Part shown: positions 43,862 to 52,955 of the stretch, piece by piece
Layout: every line of letters begins with the position of its first letter
Position numbering within the stretch: the first letter of the stretch is position 1
Source of the DNA: JAWKWA01 sp041397765
GTDB taxonomy: Bacteria > Pseudomonadota > Alphaproteobacteria > Rhizobiales > Hyphomicrobiaceae
NCBI GenBank assembly: GCA_041397765.1
Contig: JAWKWA010000017.1
Span: 23,901-87,900 of the forward strand
Direction: 5' to 3'
DNA length: 64,000 nucleotides
Notes under the pieces: generated by a model
The model's database searches: none
Told to the model about the DNA's origin: nothing
Seen by the model: only the letters and a program-made list of their open reading frames with translations
Program-made: the position numbers and the translations under genes

Positions 43862-44219
43862 GCGCGCCGCCGTTCCCTGGTGCCTGGGGCGCCCGCACAC
43901 CCCATCGGTAGGGGCACGTCATGAAAGACGGCCATGCGTGGCGCGCGCGCAACAGAGTGAGGCAGATTAGCCCCGATTGCGCCACAAACGGTCGCCATCT
44001 TTCGTGTTGTCGGCGCGACCTTGCGCATCGGCAGGTCTCCCGGTGAGGAGCTGACCCGCCTTGCGGATCGTTGAGCCGGCCGACATCCGGGCCTAAGGTG
44101 GTGTTGCCGAATGGCCGCAAGAGGCGGCACGGACGGTCCCACCTTTCGAGCCGGACGCCGCCTCCGACGGGCGTTCCGGCGCAGCAATCACAGCAATGAC
44201 CCGGATTTCCGAGGGCGAG
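43862..44219. other. Spacer upstream of ilvD
   Basis: 358 bases with no gene that I can support. An in-frame ATG at 44196 would lengthen IlvD by eight residues. No attenuator-like leader peptide rich in branched-chain amino acids is visible. Confidence 0.4.
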
Positions 44220-45947
44220 ATGGACGCGAAGAGTTTCGACAAGAGCAAGCTGCCGAGCCGCCATGTGACGGAGGGGCCGACCCGCGCCCCGCACCGCTCC
44301 TATTATTATGCGATGGGGCTCACCGAGGAGCAGATCCACCGGCCGCTGGTCGGCGTCGCGTCCTGCTGGAACGAGGCCGCCCCCTGCAACATCGCGCTGA
44401 TGCGGCAGGCGCAGGCCGCCAAGAAGGGGGTCGACGAGGCTGGCGGCACGCCGCGCGAATTCTGCACGATCACCGTCACCGATGGCATCGCCATGGGTCA
44501 CCAGGGCATGAAGTCGTCGCTCGTCAGCCGCGAATGCATCGCCGACTCGATCGAGCTGACCATGCGCGGCCATTGCTACGACGCCCTCGTCGGCATCGCG
44601 GGCTGCGACAAGTCCCTGCCCGGCATGATGATGTCGATGGTCCGGCTCAACGTGCCGAGCGTCTTCATGTATGGCGGCTCGATCCTGCCCGGCCGCTTCA
44701 AGGGCCGGGACGTCACCGTGGTCGACGTGTTCGAGGCGGTCGGCCAGCATTCCGCCGGCAAGATGGACGACGAGGAGCTGCACGCGCTCGAATGCGTCGC
44801 CTGCCCGTCGGCGGGCTCGTGCGGCGGCCAGTTCACCGCCAACACCATGGCCTGCGTCTCCGAGGCGATCGGCCTTGCGCTGCCGGGCTCGGCGGGCGCG
44901 CCCGCTCCCGATACCCATCGCGACGATTTTGCGGTCGCCAGCGGCCGGGCGGTGATGCGGCTCATCGCCGAGGGCATCCGCCCGCGCGACATCGTCACGC
45001 TGAAGGCGCTCGAGAACGCGGCGACCATCGTCGCGGCGACCGGCGGCTCGACCAATGCGGCGCTGCATCTGCCGGCGATCGCGCACGAATGCGGCATTGC
45101 CTTCGACCTGTTCGACGTGGCGCGGATCTTCAAGCGCACGCCCTATATCGCCGACCTGAAGCCCGGCGGAAAATACGTCGCCAAGGACGTGTTCGACATC
45201 GGCGGCGTGCCGCAGATCCTGCGCGCATTGCTCGACGGCGGCTATCTGCACGAGGACTGCATCACCGTCACCGGCCGGACGATCAAGCAGAACATCGAGA
45301 CGGTGAAGTTCAACGAGAACCAGAAGGTGGTCTATCCGACCTCCAATCCGCTGTCGCCGACCGGAGGTGTCGTCGGTCTGAAGGGCACGCTCGCGCCCGA
45401 TGGGGCGATCGTCAAGGTCGCCGGCATGAAGACGCTGAAGTTCTCGGGGCCGGCGCGCTGCTTCGACTGCGAGGAGGATGCCTTCGCGGCGGTGTCGAAG
45501 CGCGAGTACAAGGACGGCGAGGTGCTCGTCATCCGCTACGAGGGTCCCAAGGGTGGCCCGGGCATGCGCGAGATGCTGTCGACCACGGCGGCGCTCTACG
45601 GCCAGGGCGCGGGCGACAAGGTCGCGCTCATCACCGACGGGCGTTTCTCGGGTGCGACGCGCGGCTTCTGCATCGGCCATGTCGGGCCGGAGGCGGCGGT
45701 CGGCGGCCCGATCGGGCTGATCAAGGACGGCGACATCATCACGATCGATGCCGAGGCGGGCACGCTCGACGTCGCGCTCTCGCCCGATGAGCTCGCCAAG
45801 CGTAAGAAGAGCTGGAAACCGCGCCAGGACGAGCGCTACACCAGCGGTGTTCTGTGGAAGTATGCCCAGCAGGTCGGCCCGGCGCTGAAAGGTGCCGTGA
45901 CCCATCCGGGCGGAGAGGCGGAAGTCGTCTGCTATGCGGATATCTAG
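44220..45947 (+). CDS. ilvD: Dihydroxyacid dehydratase
   Basis: This 575-residue Fe-S enzyme dehydrates dihydroxyacids in valine, isoleucine and leucine synthesis. It starts MDAKSFDKSKLPSRHVTEGP; GAGGGCGAG immediately upstream favours 44220 over the ATG at 44196. Cysteines for the cluster are in ASCWNEAAPCN, GIAGCDKSLPG and CVACPSAGSCGG, and the C-terminal GATRGFCIGHVGPEA is present. The final 14 bases overlap the next gene. Confidence 0.97.
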   Translation: MDAKSFDKSKLPSRHVTEGPTRAPHRSYYYAMGLTEEQIHRPLVGVASCWNEAAPCNIALMRQAQAAKKGVDEAGGTPREFCTITVTDGIAMGHQGMKSSLVSRECIADSIELTMRGHCYDALVGIAGCDKSLPGMMMSMVRLNVPSVFMYGGSILPGRFKGRDVTVVDVFEAVGQHSAGKMDDEELHALECVACPSAGSCGGQFTANTMACVSEAIGLALPGSAGAPAPDTHRDDFAVASGRAVMRLIAEGIRPRDIVTLKALENAATIVAATGGSTNAALHLPAIAHECGIAFDLFDVARIFKRTPYIADLKPGGKYVAKDVFDIGGVPQILRALLDGGYLHEDCITVTGRTIKQNIETVKFNENQKVVYPTSNPLSPTGGVVGLKGTLAPDGAIVKVAGMKTLKFSGPARCFDCEEDAFAAVSKREYKDGEVLVIRYEGPKGGPGMREMLSTTAALYGQGAGDKVALITDGRFSGATRGFCIGHVGPEAAVGGPIGLIKDGDIITIDAEAGTLDVALSPDELAKRKKSWKPRQDERYTSGVLWKYAQQVGPALKGAVTHPGGEAEVVCYADI

Positions 45948-47142
45948 GCTGGTCTTGTGCCTCGCCGCGCTCGTTGCGGCACTCATGGTCGGCGGTCCGG
46001 GCTTCGAGGCCCGGGCCGGCTCCTCGGGCCTTCAGCCCGAGGATGCCTTCGACCGGGGGCTGAAGGCCTATCGCCAGGGCAATCTCGAGGACGCGCTGCC
46101 GCTCATCGATTTCGCGGCGACGAACGGCTATGTGCGTGCCCAGTTCGTGCTGGCGCGCATCTATGGCGAGCGCGACACGAGGCTGTACGATCCCGCCGCC
46201 GCCTTCCACATCTATGAAAGCATCGTCGAGAACAACAAGGACATCGATCCCTATCTCGACGAGAATGCACCCTATGTGGCGGCGGCCAATGTGGCGGCGG
46301 CCGACTATCTGATGAAGGGCATTCCCGGAATCGGCCTTGCGCCCGACCGCGCCAAAGCGCGCGAGTTGCTCGAGTTCGCGGCCAGCTATTTCGACGATAC
46401 CGACGCCCAGTTCGAGCTCGCCAAACTCATCCTCACCGATGCCCGGCCCGATGTGCAGGACGAGTCGGCGACCTTGGCGCTGCACTATCTCTCGACGCTC
46501 GCCGAGGAAAAGCAGCATGCCGGGGCGCAGGCCTTTCTCGGCGATCTGTTCTGGGAGGGCGAGCATGTCGGGCGCCGGCCCGATATGGGCCTTGCGCTCG
46601 TCTCGATCGCGCTCGGCAACGCCACGGCCGGCGACCGGCTGTGGATCGAGGAGATCTATCACGACATCTACTGCCGCACGGCGCGGGAGCAGCGCGCCGA
46701 GGCGGCACGTATCGTGGCGCGCTGGGACGAGCGGCATGGTGCCGCCCGAAGTGCTGGCGCGAGCGAGGGGGGCAGCGCCTTCACGTTCGGCGAGGTCGGC
46801 GGCGTGAAGCGCACCTGCGCCAATGGCGAGCCGATCGCCAGCCGGCTGACGCCGGAGGCACTGGCGGTGGCAGAGCAGGGCGGCGATCCCGAAGCCTCGG
46901 GCGGAGCGGTGGCGAGTGCGCAGGGCGCCGCGTCCAGCGAGGACGCCGGAGCGCGGCCGACATTCGGCAACATGATGGGCCTCGGGCTCGGCATTTCGGC
47001 CGAGGATGCGGGCGGCGAGTCGGCCCTCAAGTCCTCGGCTTCGGCCAGTAGGGCGAGGCTGGCGGTCGCCGGCTATCTGTCCTTGATGCGGGCTTCGCAG
47101 CCGCGATGCCGCCGGTGCAGCGAGCCGCGTCCTCGCCGGTAA
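45934..47142 (+). CDS. ExoR-like periplasmic Sel1-repeat protein
   Basis: This 402-residue secreted protein begins with a signal peptide (MRISRLVLCLAALVAALMVG..., cleavage near residue 29). Sel1/TPR-like repeats follow (AFDRGLKAYRQGNLEDALPLIDFAATNGYVRAQFVLARIYG; YLMKGIPGIGLAPDRAKARELLEFAASYFDDTDAQFELAKLIL). The order and spacing resemble ExoR, the periplasmic inhibitor of the ChvG-ChvI system of Hyphomicrobiales. The protein is longer than ExoR (about 268 residues): after about residue 270 the tail is low-complexity and its last 30 residues are Arg/Cys rich, possibly from another frameshift. It overlaps ilvD by 14 bases, which suggests translational coupling. Confidence 0.65.
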   Translation: MRISRLVLCLAALVAALMVGGPGFEARAGSSGLQPEDAFDRGLKAYRQGNLEDALPLIDFAATNGYVRAQFVLARIYGERDTRLYDPAAAFHIYESIVENNKDIDPYLDENAPYVAAANVAAADYLMKGIPGIGLAPDRAKARELLEFAASYFDDTDAQFELAKLILTDARPDVQDESATLALHYLSTLAEEKQHAGAQAFLGDLFWEGEHVGRRPDMGLALVSIALGNATAGDRLWIEEIYHDIYCRTAREQRAEAARIVARWDERHGAARSAGASEGGSAFTFGEVGGVKRTCANGEPIASRLTPEALAVAEQGGDPEASGGAVASAQGAASSEDAGARPTFGNMMGLGLGISAEDAGGESALKSSASASRARLAVAGYLSLMRASQPRCRRCSEPRPRR

Positions 47143-47217
47143 CGCGGCAGCGTCGCCGGATGCCCCATTTCCGGCCGCTTCCTCCCCGGCCGCCTCTCCC
47201 GTGCGACGGCGCGGGCG

Positions 47218-48006
47218 TCACTCCAGATCGAGCGCGACCCAGACCGGGACATGGTCGGAGGGCTTCTCGCGGGCCCGTACCATGCGGTCGATGCCGGATT
47301 CGACCAGCCGGTCGGCCGCCTGCGGCGAGAGCATCATGTGGTCGATGCGGATGCCGTTGTCCTTCTGCCAGGCGCCGGCCTGATAGTCCCAGAACGTATA
47401 GACGCCGTCCTCGGGGTGGCAGGCACGGATCGCATCGGTGAGGCCGAGCGCCGCGAGACGGCGGAAGGCATGGCGGCTTTCGGGCTGATACAACGCATCG
47501 CCGGTCCAGGCGGCCGGGTTGTTGGCATCGCGCGGCTCGGGGATGACATTATAGTCACCCGCCAGCACCAGCGGCTCCTCGAGCGCGAGAAGGTCGCGGG
47601 CGTGGCGCTCGAGCCGCGCCATCCAGGCGAGCTTGTAGGGGAACTTGGCGCTGTCGACCGGATTGCCGTTCGGCAGGTAGATCGAGGCGACGCGCACGAC
47701 GCCGCGGCCGGCGCCGATCACCGCCTCGACATAGCGGGACTGCGTGTCGTCCTCGTCGCCCGGAAGGCCGCGGCTGACCTCCTCGATCGGGCGCTTCGAC
47801 AGGATGGCGACACCGTTGAAGCCCTTCTGGCCATGGATCGCGAGATTGTAGCCGAGTTCCTCGATGGGACCGGCGGGAAACGCCTCGTCGAGCGACTTGA
47901 TCTCCTGCAGGCAGACGATGTCGGGGGATGCCTCGCCGAGCCAGGCAAGCAGCCCCTCGATGCGGGCCTTGACCCCGTTGATGTTCCAGGTGGCAATCTT
48001 CAGCAT
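47218..48006 (-). CDS. xthA: Exodeoxyribonuclease III (class II AP endonuclease)
   Basis: This 262-residue DNA-repair nuclease of the endonuclease/exonuclease/phosphatase fold has conserved catalytic motifs MLKIATWNINGVKAR, CLQEIKSLDEAFP, GQKGFNGVAILSK, LAGDYNVIPEPRD, TFWDYQAGAW, GIRIDHMMLSP and KPSDHVPVWV. The start at 48006 gives the family N-terminus. It is convergent with the ExoR-like gene and divergent from the ABC transporter. Confidence 0.97.
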   Translation of the reverse strand: MLKIATWNINGVKARIEGLLAWLGEASPDIVCLQEIKSLDEAFPAGPIEELGYNLAIHGQKGFNGVAILSKRPIEEVSRGLPGDEDDTQSRYVEAVIGAGRGVVRVASIYLPNGNPVDSAKFPYKLAWMARLERHARDLLALEEPLVLAGDYNVIPEPRDANNPAAWTGDALYQPESRHAFRRLAALGLTDAIRACHPEDGVYTFWDYQAGAWQKDNGIRIDHMMLSPQAADRLVESGIDRMVRAREKPSDHVPVWVALDLE

Positions 48007-48235
48007 GGTGCTCCCGCTACCGGCGGCTCGTCGCCGGCGGCGAGGAACGTAGAGTATTTGCCGGAAGCGGGCCATCGCTTCCGGCAGGCGTCCGTGGTGG
48101 CCGGCCGGTCGAGGGCGCGTGCCGCCGGTATCGCTCACGGAATTTTTGCTCGCACGGATCGGAGGTGCTGATCTATTGCGGGCGGACGGGGCCGTCGCCG
48201 AGGACGGCCGCCGGGTGCGGGTGAGGGAGAACGGG

Positions 48236-49480
48236 ATGAGGCGGAGCATGCATGTCGTCGGGCGGACGCTCTGGGCCATCCTCGCCGCAACGGCCATCTC
48301 GCTCGGCATCGCCCGGGCGCCCGCCCTTGCCGGCGATCCCGATCCGACCCGCTGGGGCGAGGTGCTGGCCGAAGCGCGCGGCCAGACCGTCTACTGGAAC
48401 GCCTGGGGCGGCGAGCCGCGGATCAACGGCTATATCGAATGGGTGGGAGGCGAGCTGGCGCGGCGCTTCGGCGTCACCCTCGTCCATGTGAAGCTCGGCG
48501 ACACCGGCGAGGCGGTGTCGCGGGTGCTCGCCGAGAAGGCGGCCGGCACGATCGAAGGTGGCGCGGTCGATCTCATCTGGATCAACGGCGAGAACTTCGC
48601 CGCCATGAAGCGCAACGGCCTGCTGCTATCCTCCTGGGCCGAGGGACTGCCGAATTATGCGCTCGTCAGGGCCGATCGGAACCCGGCCGTCAGAAGCGAT
48701 TTCACGGTGCCGGTCGAGGGGCAGGAATCGCCCTGGGGCCGGGCGCAGATGGTGTTCTTCCACGACACGGCCGAGATGGCCGATCCGCCGCGCTCGATGG
48801 CCGCGCTCCTCGACTGGGCGAGGGCCAATCCCGGGCGCTTCACCTATCCGCGGCCACCCGATTTTCTCGGCTCGACCTTCCTGAAGCAGGCCGTCATCGA
48901 GCTTGCCGCCGACCGGGCGGCGCTCTATCGCCCGGTGGCGGAGGCGGATTTCGCGGCCGTCACGGCGCCGCTCTGGGCGTTCACCGACCGGCTCCATCCG
49001 CTGATGTGGCGGGGTGGCCGGGCCTTCCCGCAGAGCGGGGCGGAGCTGCGGCGCCTCATGGGGGACAGCGAGATTTCGATCGGCTTCGCCTTCAATCCCG
49101 CCGAGGCGAGCGCGGCGATCGCCAACAAGGAACTGCCCGACACGGTCAGGTCCTACGTGCTCGAGGGGGGCACGATCGGCAATATCCATTTCCTCGCCAT
49201 CCCCTTCAATGCCGCGCACAAGGCGGGGGCCATGGTGGTCGTCGATTTCCTGCTCTCGCCCGAGGCGCAGGCACGCAAGCAGGACCCGGCCGTCTGGGGC
49301 GATTTCACGGTGCTCGAGGTCGCCGCGCTCGATGCGGCCGACCGGGCGCTATTCGATCGGCTCGCGCTCGGCGTGGCGACGCTGACACCGGCCGAGCTCG
49401 GTGCCGCCGTGCCCGAGCCGCATCCGGGCTGGATGGAGGCGATCGAGACGGAGTGGACGCGGCGCTACGGGGTGCAATGA
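48236..49480 (+). CDS. ynjB: YnjB-type ABC transporter substrate-binding protein
   Basis: This 414-residue periplasmic binding protein has a signal peptide (MRRSMHVVGRTLWAILAATA..., cleavage near ALA-GD). Markers include VYWNAWGGEPRINGYIEWVG, DLIWINGENFAAMKRNGLL, ESPWGRAQMVFFHD and DFLGSTFLKQAVIELA, as in YnjB, the binding protein of an E. coli system of unknown substrate. ATG at 48236 follows GAGGGAGAACGGG. The stop overlaps the permease start by four bases (ATGA), and the ATPase follows, so this is a compact three-gene transporter operon. Confidence 0.85.
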   Translation: MRRSMHVVGRTLWAILAATAISLGIARAPALAGDPDPTRWGEVLAEARGQTVYWNAWGGEPRINGYIEWVGGELARRFGVTLVHVKLGDTGEAVSRVLAEKAAGTIEGGAVDLIWINGENFAAMKRNGLLLSSWAEGLPNYALVRADRNPAVRSDFTVPVEGQESPWGRAQMVFFHDTAEMADPPRSMAALLDWARANPGRFTYPRPPDFLGSTFLKQAVIELAADRAALYRPVAEADFAAVTAPLWAFTDRLHPLMWRGGRAFPQSGAELRRLMGDSEISIGFAFNPAEASAAIANKELPDTVRSYVLEGGTIGNIHFLAIPFNAAHKAGAMVVVDFLLSPEAQARKQDPAVWGDFTVLEVAALDAADRALFDRLALGVATLTPAELGAAVPEPHPGWMEAIETEWTRRYGVQ

Positions 49481-51291
49481 ACGGGTCCCGCACGATCGGC
49501 CGCCGGCCGGCGGGGGGCGTATGCGAACCGGGGGGCGATGGCGGCCGCGGCGAGGGTCGAGCCGGTGGCGGGCCGCATGGCCGGAGCCTCGACCCGTTCC
49601 GCCTCGACCCGTTCCGCCTCGCGCCGGTCGTGGCGCTCGGCATTCTCGTTGTGCCGGTCGGGGCGGGCCTTCTCGGCGTCATCCTGCCCTCGCTCGGCTA
49701 CCTGCCGGCGCTCGGCGGCACGAGGCTCGGCCTTCAGCCCTGGGCGATGCTCTTCGACATGCCAGGGGTCTGGCGCTCGGCGGCGATCAGCCTCGCGGCG
49801 GGGATCCTCAGCGCGCTCATCGCCTTTGCCGTGACGATGCTGTTCCTCGCCGGCTCGCTCGGCACGCCGGTCTTCGAGGCGCTGAGACGGCTGATCTCGC
49901 CCCTGCTTTCGGTGCCGCATGCGGCGACGGCCTTCGCGATCGCGTTCCTGATCGCCCCCTCCGGGCTCATCGTCCGGATGATCTCGCCCTGGGCGACCGG
50001 CTGGACGCGGCCGCCCGACCTGCTCGTCGTCCACGACGCGCTGGGGCTCGCGCTGATCGCGGGCCTCGTCGTCAAGGAGATCCCGTTCCTCCTGCTCGTT
50101 TCGCTCGCCGTCATGCCGCAGATCGATGCGACACGGCGGCGGCAGGTGGCGCTCTCGCTCGGCTATCGCCCGGTGGCGGGTTTCCTCAAGGCCGTGCTGC
50201 CGGCGCTCTATCCGCTGATCCGCCTACCTGTCTTTGCGGTCATCGCCTATGCGAGCTCGACCGTCGACATGGCGCTGATCCTCGGGCCGACGAGCCCGCC
50301 GACGCTCGGCGTGTCGATCGTGCGATGGCTCTACGACGCCGATCTTGCGATGCGGTTCATGGCGTCGGCCGGGGCGGCGATGCAACTCGGGGTGACGCTG
50401 ACGGCGATCCTCGTCTGGATCGGGCTCGAGCGGGCCGCGGCGACAGTCGGGCGCGCCCTTGCCAGCGACGGCCGCCGGAGGGCGGCCGACAGGTCGCTGA
50501 CGATCGCGGCGCGTGTGGCGATGCTGGCGGTGGCGCTCACCGCCGGTCTCGGGCTTCTCGGCCTCGCGCTCTGGTCGGTCGCGGGCCTGTGGCGATTTCC
50601 CGATCCGTGGCCGGGCGAGCTCACGGCCGGGGTCTGGCAGGGGCAGGCGCGAGCCCTGGCCGGCGCGCTCTTGCAGACGCTGCAGGTCGGGCTCGCGGCC
50701 ACGCTCGGCGCGCTTCTCCTGGTGGTCGCGATGCTCGAGAACGAGGTGCGGCGCGGGCGGACGAGTGGCCGAGGGACTTCGGCGATCCTCTATCTGCCGC
50801 TCGTCATCCCGCCGGTCGCCTTCCTGTTCGGGCTGGTGATCGCGGCGGAGGCGGTGGGGATCTCGCCGGGCTTCTGGCTGGTGGTCGGCGGGCATGTCGT
50901 GTTCGTGCTGCCCTATGTCCATCTCTCGCTTTCGGAGGCCTATCTGAGGCTCGACCGTCGATGGGGCGCGGTGGCGGCGAGCCTTGGCGCCTCGCCCGGC
51001 CGGGTGCTGCTCGGCGTGAGGCTGCCGCTCGTGCTGACGCCGGTGCTGACCGCGGCGGCGGTCGGCTTTGCGGTCAGCGTCGGCCAGTATCTGCCGACGC
51101 AGCTTCTGGGGGGCGGGCGGGTCGCAACGGTGACGACGGAGGCGGTGGCGCTCGCGGCCGGGGCGGACCGGCGGGTGGTCGGGGTATGGGCGCTGGCTCA
51201 GGCACTGCTGCCTGCGGCGGGCTTCCTCATGGCGCTCGGACTGCCAAGGCTCGTCTGGCGGCACAGGCGGGCGATGCGCGATGCGAGGTGA
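49477..51291 (+). CDS. ynjC: YnjC-type fused double ABC permease
   Basis: This 604-residue permease fuses two BPD-type modules, each of about six helices, with the coupling EAA-like loops (RRQVALSLGYRPVAGFLKAVLPALYP in the first half, WGAVAASLGASPGRVLLGVRLPLVL in the second). The layout resembles ThiP and AfuB but the neighbours match YnjBCD. The Gly/Arg-rich N-terminal 40 residues contain DPFRL twice from a 15-base direct repeat. The start overlaps the ynjB stop and the stop overlaps the ATPase start, so one permease and one ATPase chain should assemble with YnjB. Confidence 0.85.
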   Translation: MNGSRTIGRRPAGGVCEPGGDGGRGEGRAGGGPHGRSLDPFRLDPFRLAPVVALGILVVPVGAGLLGVILPSLGYLPALGGTRLGLQPWAMLFDMPGVWRSAAISLAAGILSALIAFAVTMLFLAGSLGTPVFEALRRLISPLLSVPHAATAFAIAFLIAPSGLIVRMISPWATGWTRPPDLLVVHDALGLALIAGLVVKEIPFLLLVSLAVMPQIDATRRRQVALSLGYRPVAGFLKAVLPALYPLIRLPVFAVIAYASSTVDMALILGPTSPPTLGVSIVRWLYDADLAMRFMASAGAAMQLGVTLTAILVWIGLERAAATVGRALASDGRRRAADRSLTIAARVAMLAVALTAGLGLLGLALWSVAGLWRFPDPWPGELTAGVWQGQARALAGALLQTLQVGLAATLGALLLVVAMLENEVRRGRTSGRGTSAILYLPLVIPPVAFLFGLVIAAEAVGISPGFWLVVGGHVVFVLPYVHLSLSEAYLRLDRRWGAVAASLGASPGRVLLGVRLPLVLTPVLTAAAVGFAVSVGQYLPTQLLGGGRVATVTTEAVALAAGADRRVVGVWALAQALLPAAGFLMALGLPRLVWRHRRAMRDAR

Positions 51292-51925
51292 CGGGGTGGG
51301 TGAGAGGCGGGGACTTTCGCTCGACGAGGTTCGGATCGGGCTCGGCGGGCGCGCGCTTCTTGCGATCTCGGCCGATGTCGGGCGCGGCGAGGTGCTGACC
51401 GTGATGGGGCCATCGGGCTCGGGCAAGTCGACGCTGCTCGCCTTCGTCGCCGGCTTCCTGCCCGATGCCTTCAGGGGCGAGGGGCGCATCCGCATCGACG
51501 GCCGGGATGTGACGGGGCTGCCGCCGCACGAGCGCCGCATCGGGCTGATGTTCCAGGATGCGCTGCTGTTTCCCCATCTCTCGGTCGGCGGCAATCTGCT
51601 GTTCGGCATGCCGGCTCGCGCGCCCGACCGCCGCCGGATCGCCGAGGAGGCGCTCGCCTCGGCGGGACTTCCGGGCTTTGCCGACCGCGATCCCGCGACG
51701 CTGTCGGGCGGTCAGCAGCAGCGGGTGGCGCTCCTGCGCGTCCTGCTCTCGGAGCCGAGGGCGCTGCTGCTCGACGAGCCCTTCAACCGGCTCGACCGCG
51801 ATCTGAAGGCAGAGCTGAGGCGGTTCGTGCTCGACCGGGTGCGGGCGGCCGGCCTGCCGACGCTGATGGTGACCCATGACGAGGCGGATGCTGAGGCGGC
51901 CGGGGGACCCGTCATCAGGCTGTGA
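51281..51925 (+). CDS. ynjD: YnjD-type ABC transporter ATP-binding protein
   Basis: This 214-residue ATPase has Walker A GPSGSGKST, Q-loop LMFQDALLFPHLSVGGNLLFG, signature LSGGQQQRVALLRVLL, Walker B ALLLDEPFNRLD and the switch histidine VTHDEADAE. The chain is short and lacks an extra C-terminal regulatory domain, as in YnjD. It overlaps the permease stop by 11 bases and completes the operon. Substrate unknown; thiamine or ferric iron are possible given the related ThiBPQ and AfuABC systems. Confidence 0.85.
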   Translation: MRGDGVGERRGLSLDEVRIGLGGRALLAISADVGRGEVLTVMGPSGSGKSTLLAFVAGFLPDAFRGEGRIRIDGRDVTGLPPHERRIGLMFQDALLFPHLSVGGNLLFGMPARAPDRRRIAEEALASAGLPGFADRDPATLSGGQQQRVALLRVLLSEPRALLLDEPFNRLDRDLKAELRRFVLDRVRAAGLPTLMVTHDEADAEAAGGPVIRL

Positions 51926-52267
51926 CGGGCCGGTGCGCGGGATCGGAGGCACGGCGGCGCCTCGCCAGACTCGCGCGGCCGGCGGGTGCGACGCCATGGT
52001 GAGGAATCTCGGCCGGCATGCGGCACGGTCCTTGCAAGTTCGCCGCGACTGACATACCGTTCGCTTCGGGGAAGTGCAGTTCGACCATCAGATACAGTGT
52101 GTTACCAGCGTTACAGAAAACCGCGAACGAATGCGGGATGTTCGAGATGAACTGCTCTTGAACGTCTGGCACATTACCCCAAATTTCGGAGTACTGGAGC
52201 GGGCCGCAAGCCAGCGGTCGGACATCCGGGGTAGGGTTTTCGTTCATCAATCGACCGGGAGGTTCAC
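51926..52267. other. Intergenic region, lower GC, uncertain small ORFs
   Basis: 342 bases with a markedly AT-richer part at 52050-52250. A minus-strand frame from 52250 (MMNENPTPDVRPLACG...) looks protein-like for about 70 codons and then becomes Arg/Pro-rich; it lacks a ribosome-binding site, so I do not call it. The region probably holds the promoter of the gene at 52268, whose ATG has a strong GGGAGG upstream. Confidence 0.4.
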
Positions 52268-52524
52268 ATGAAGAAACTTGCCATCGCCACCGCCGCGCTC
52301 GCGATCTCGGGTCTTGCCGCCATCGGCAGCGCCTCGGCCGCCGGCGTTCCGCAGATGAGCACCGTCGCCGGCGCCGGCGACAGCTCGCTGCAGCTCGTCA
52401 AGGGCTACTGGAAGCACGGCTGCTGGTACGAGTATGTCGCATCAAGTGGTACTACGGCCAGTGCTCGAAGTGGGGCTATCGCCGGCAGTACTGCTCGGGT
52501 GGCGGCTCCTACGGCGGCTACTGA
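52268..52524 (+). CDS. Small secreted aromatic-rich protein (single-base frameshift)
   Basis: An 85-residue exported protein. The signal peptide MKKLAIATAALAISGLAAIG ends near ASA-AG. The mature part is rich in Trp, Tyr and Gly with three cysteines: LVKGYWKHGCWYEYV in the first frame, then RIKWYYGQCSKWGYRRQYCS and GGGSYGGY in the next frame. One missing C near 52438 (GTCGC for GTCCGC) separates the two halves, and the continuity of the aromatic pattern supports an intact original gene. Strong ribosome-binding site. No known family; the composition recalls small periplasmic or surface proteins of this order. Confidence 0.7.
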
Positions 52525-52689
52525 TCGCCACCGCCCCGATGATCCAGGCGGTCGATCGGGGTGAGGCGATGAGCTGACGCAAGCTCGCAATGCGGACCCC
52601 ATGGTCCGACGGGCCGGTTGCCGGATGGCAGCCGGCCGCTCGTGTCTTCGAGGGGGCGCTCAATCGGGCAGTATTTGCGAGAGGCTGAT

Positions 52690-52955
52690 CAGCGGCTTCG
52701 ATGCTCGCGCGGACGCGCGCATCCTCACCGATCAGGCTCTCCTTGCTGGAGAAGTCCACCGTTCACGCTCTCGACACTCGCTTGTTCGCTCGCATCTCGA
52801 CCGATCAGGCTCTCTTTGCTGGAGAGTCTGATTCACGCTCTCGACACTCGCTTGTTCGCTCGCATCTCGACCGATCAGGCTCTCTTTGCTGGAGAGTCTG
52901 ATTCACGGCTTCGATGCTCGCGTGGACGCGCGCATCTCGACCGATCAGGCTCTAG
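52690..52955 (+). repeat. Array of four 70-bp tandem units (CTCGACCGATCAGG family)
   Basis: Units begin at about 52690, 52762, 52832 and 52902, with exact 70-base spacing between the last three. Each contains TTCACGCTCTCGACACTCGC (or a variant), CGCATCTCGACCGATCAGGC and TCTCTTTGCTGGAGAGTCTG. The final unit ends GGCTCTAG, which supplies the hspQ stop codon on the other strand. The same family lies at 57.5 kb. Confidence 0.85.

Noticed and set aside
51915..52250. Minus-strand frame beginning MMNENPTPDVRP
   Set aside because: Protein-like for about 70 codons but lacks a ribosome-binding site and turns into Arg/Pro-rich sequence; it lies in the likely promoter region of the gene at 52268.
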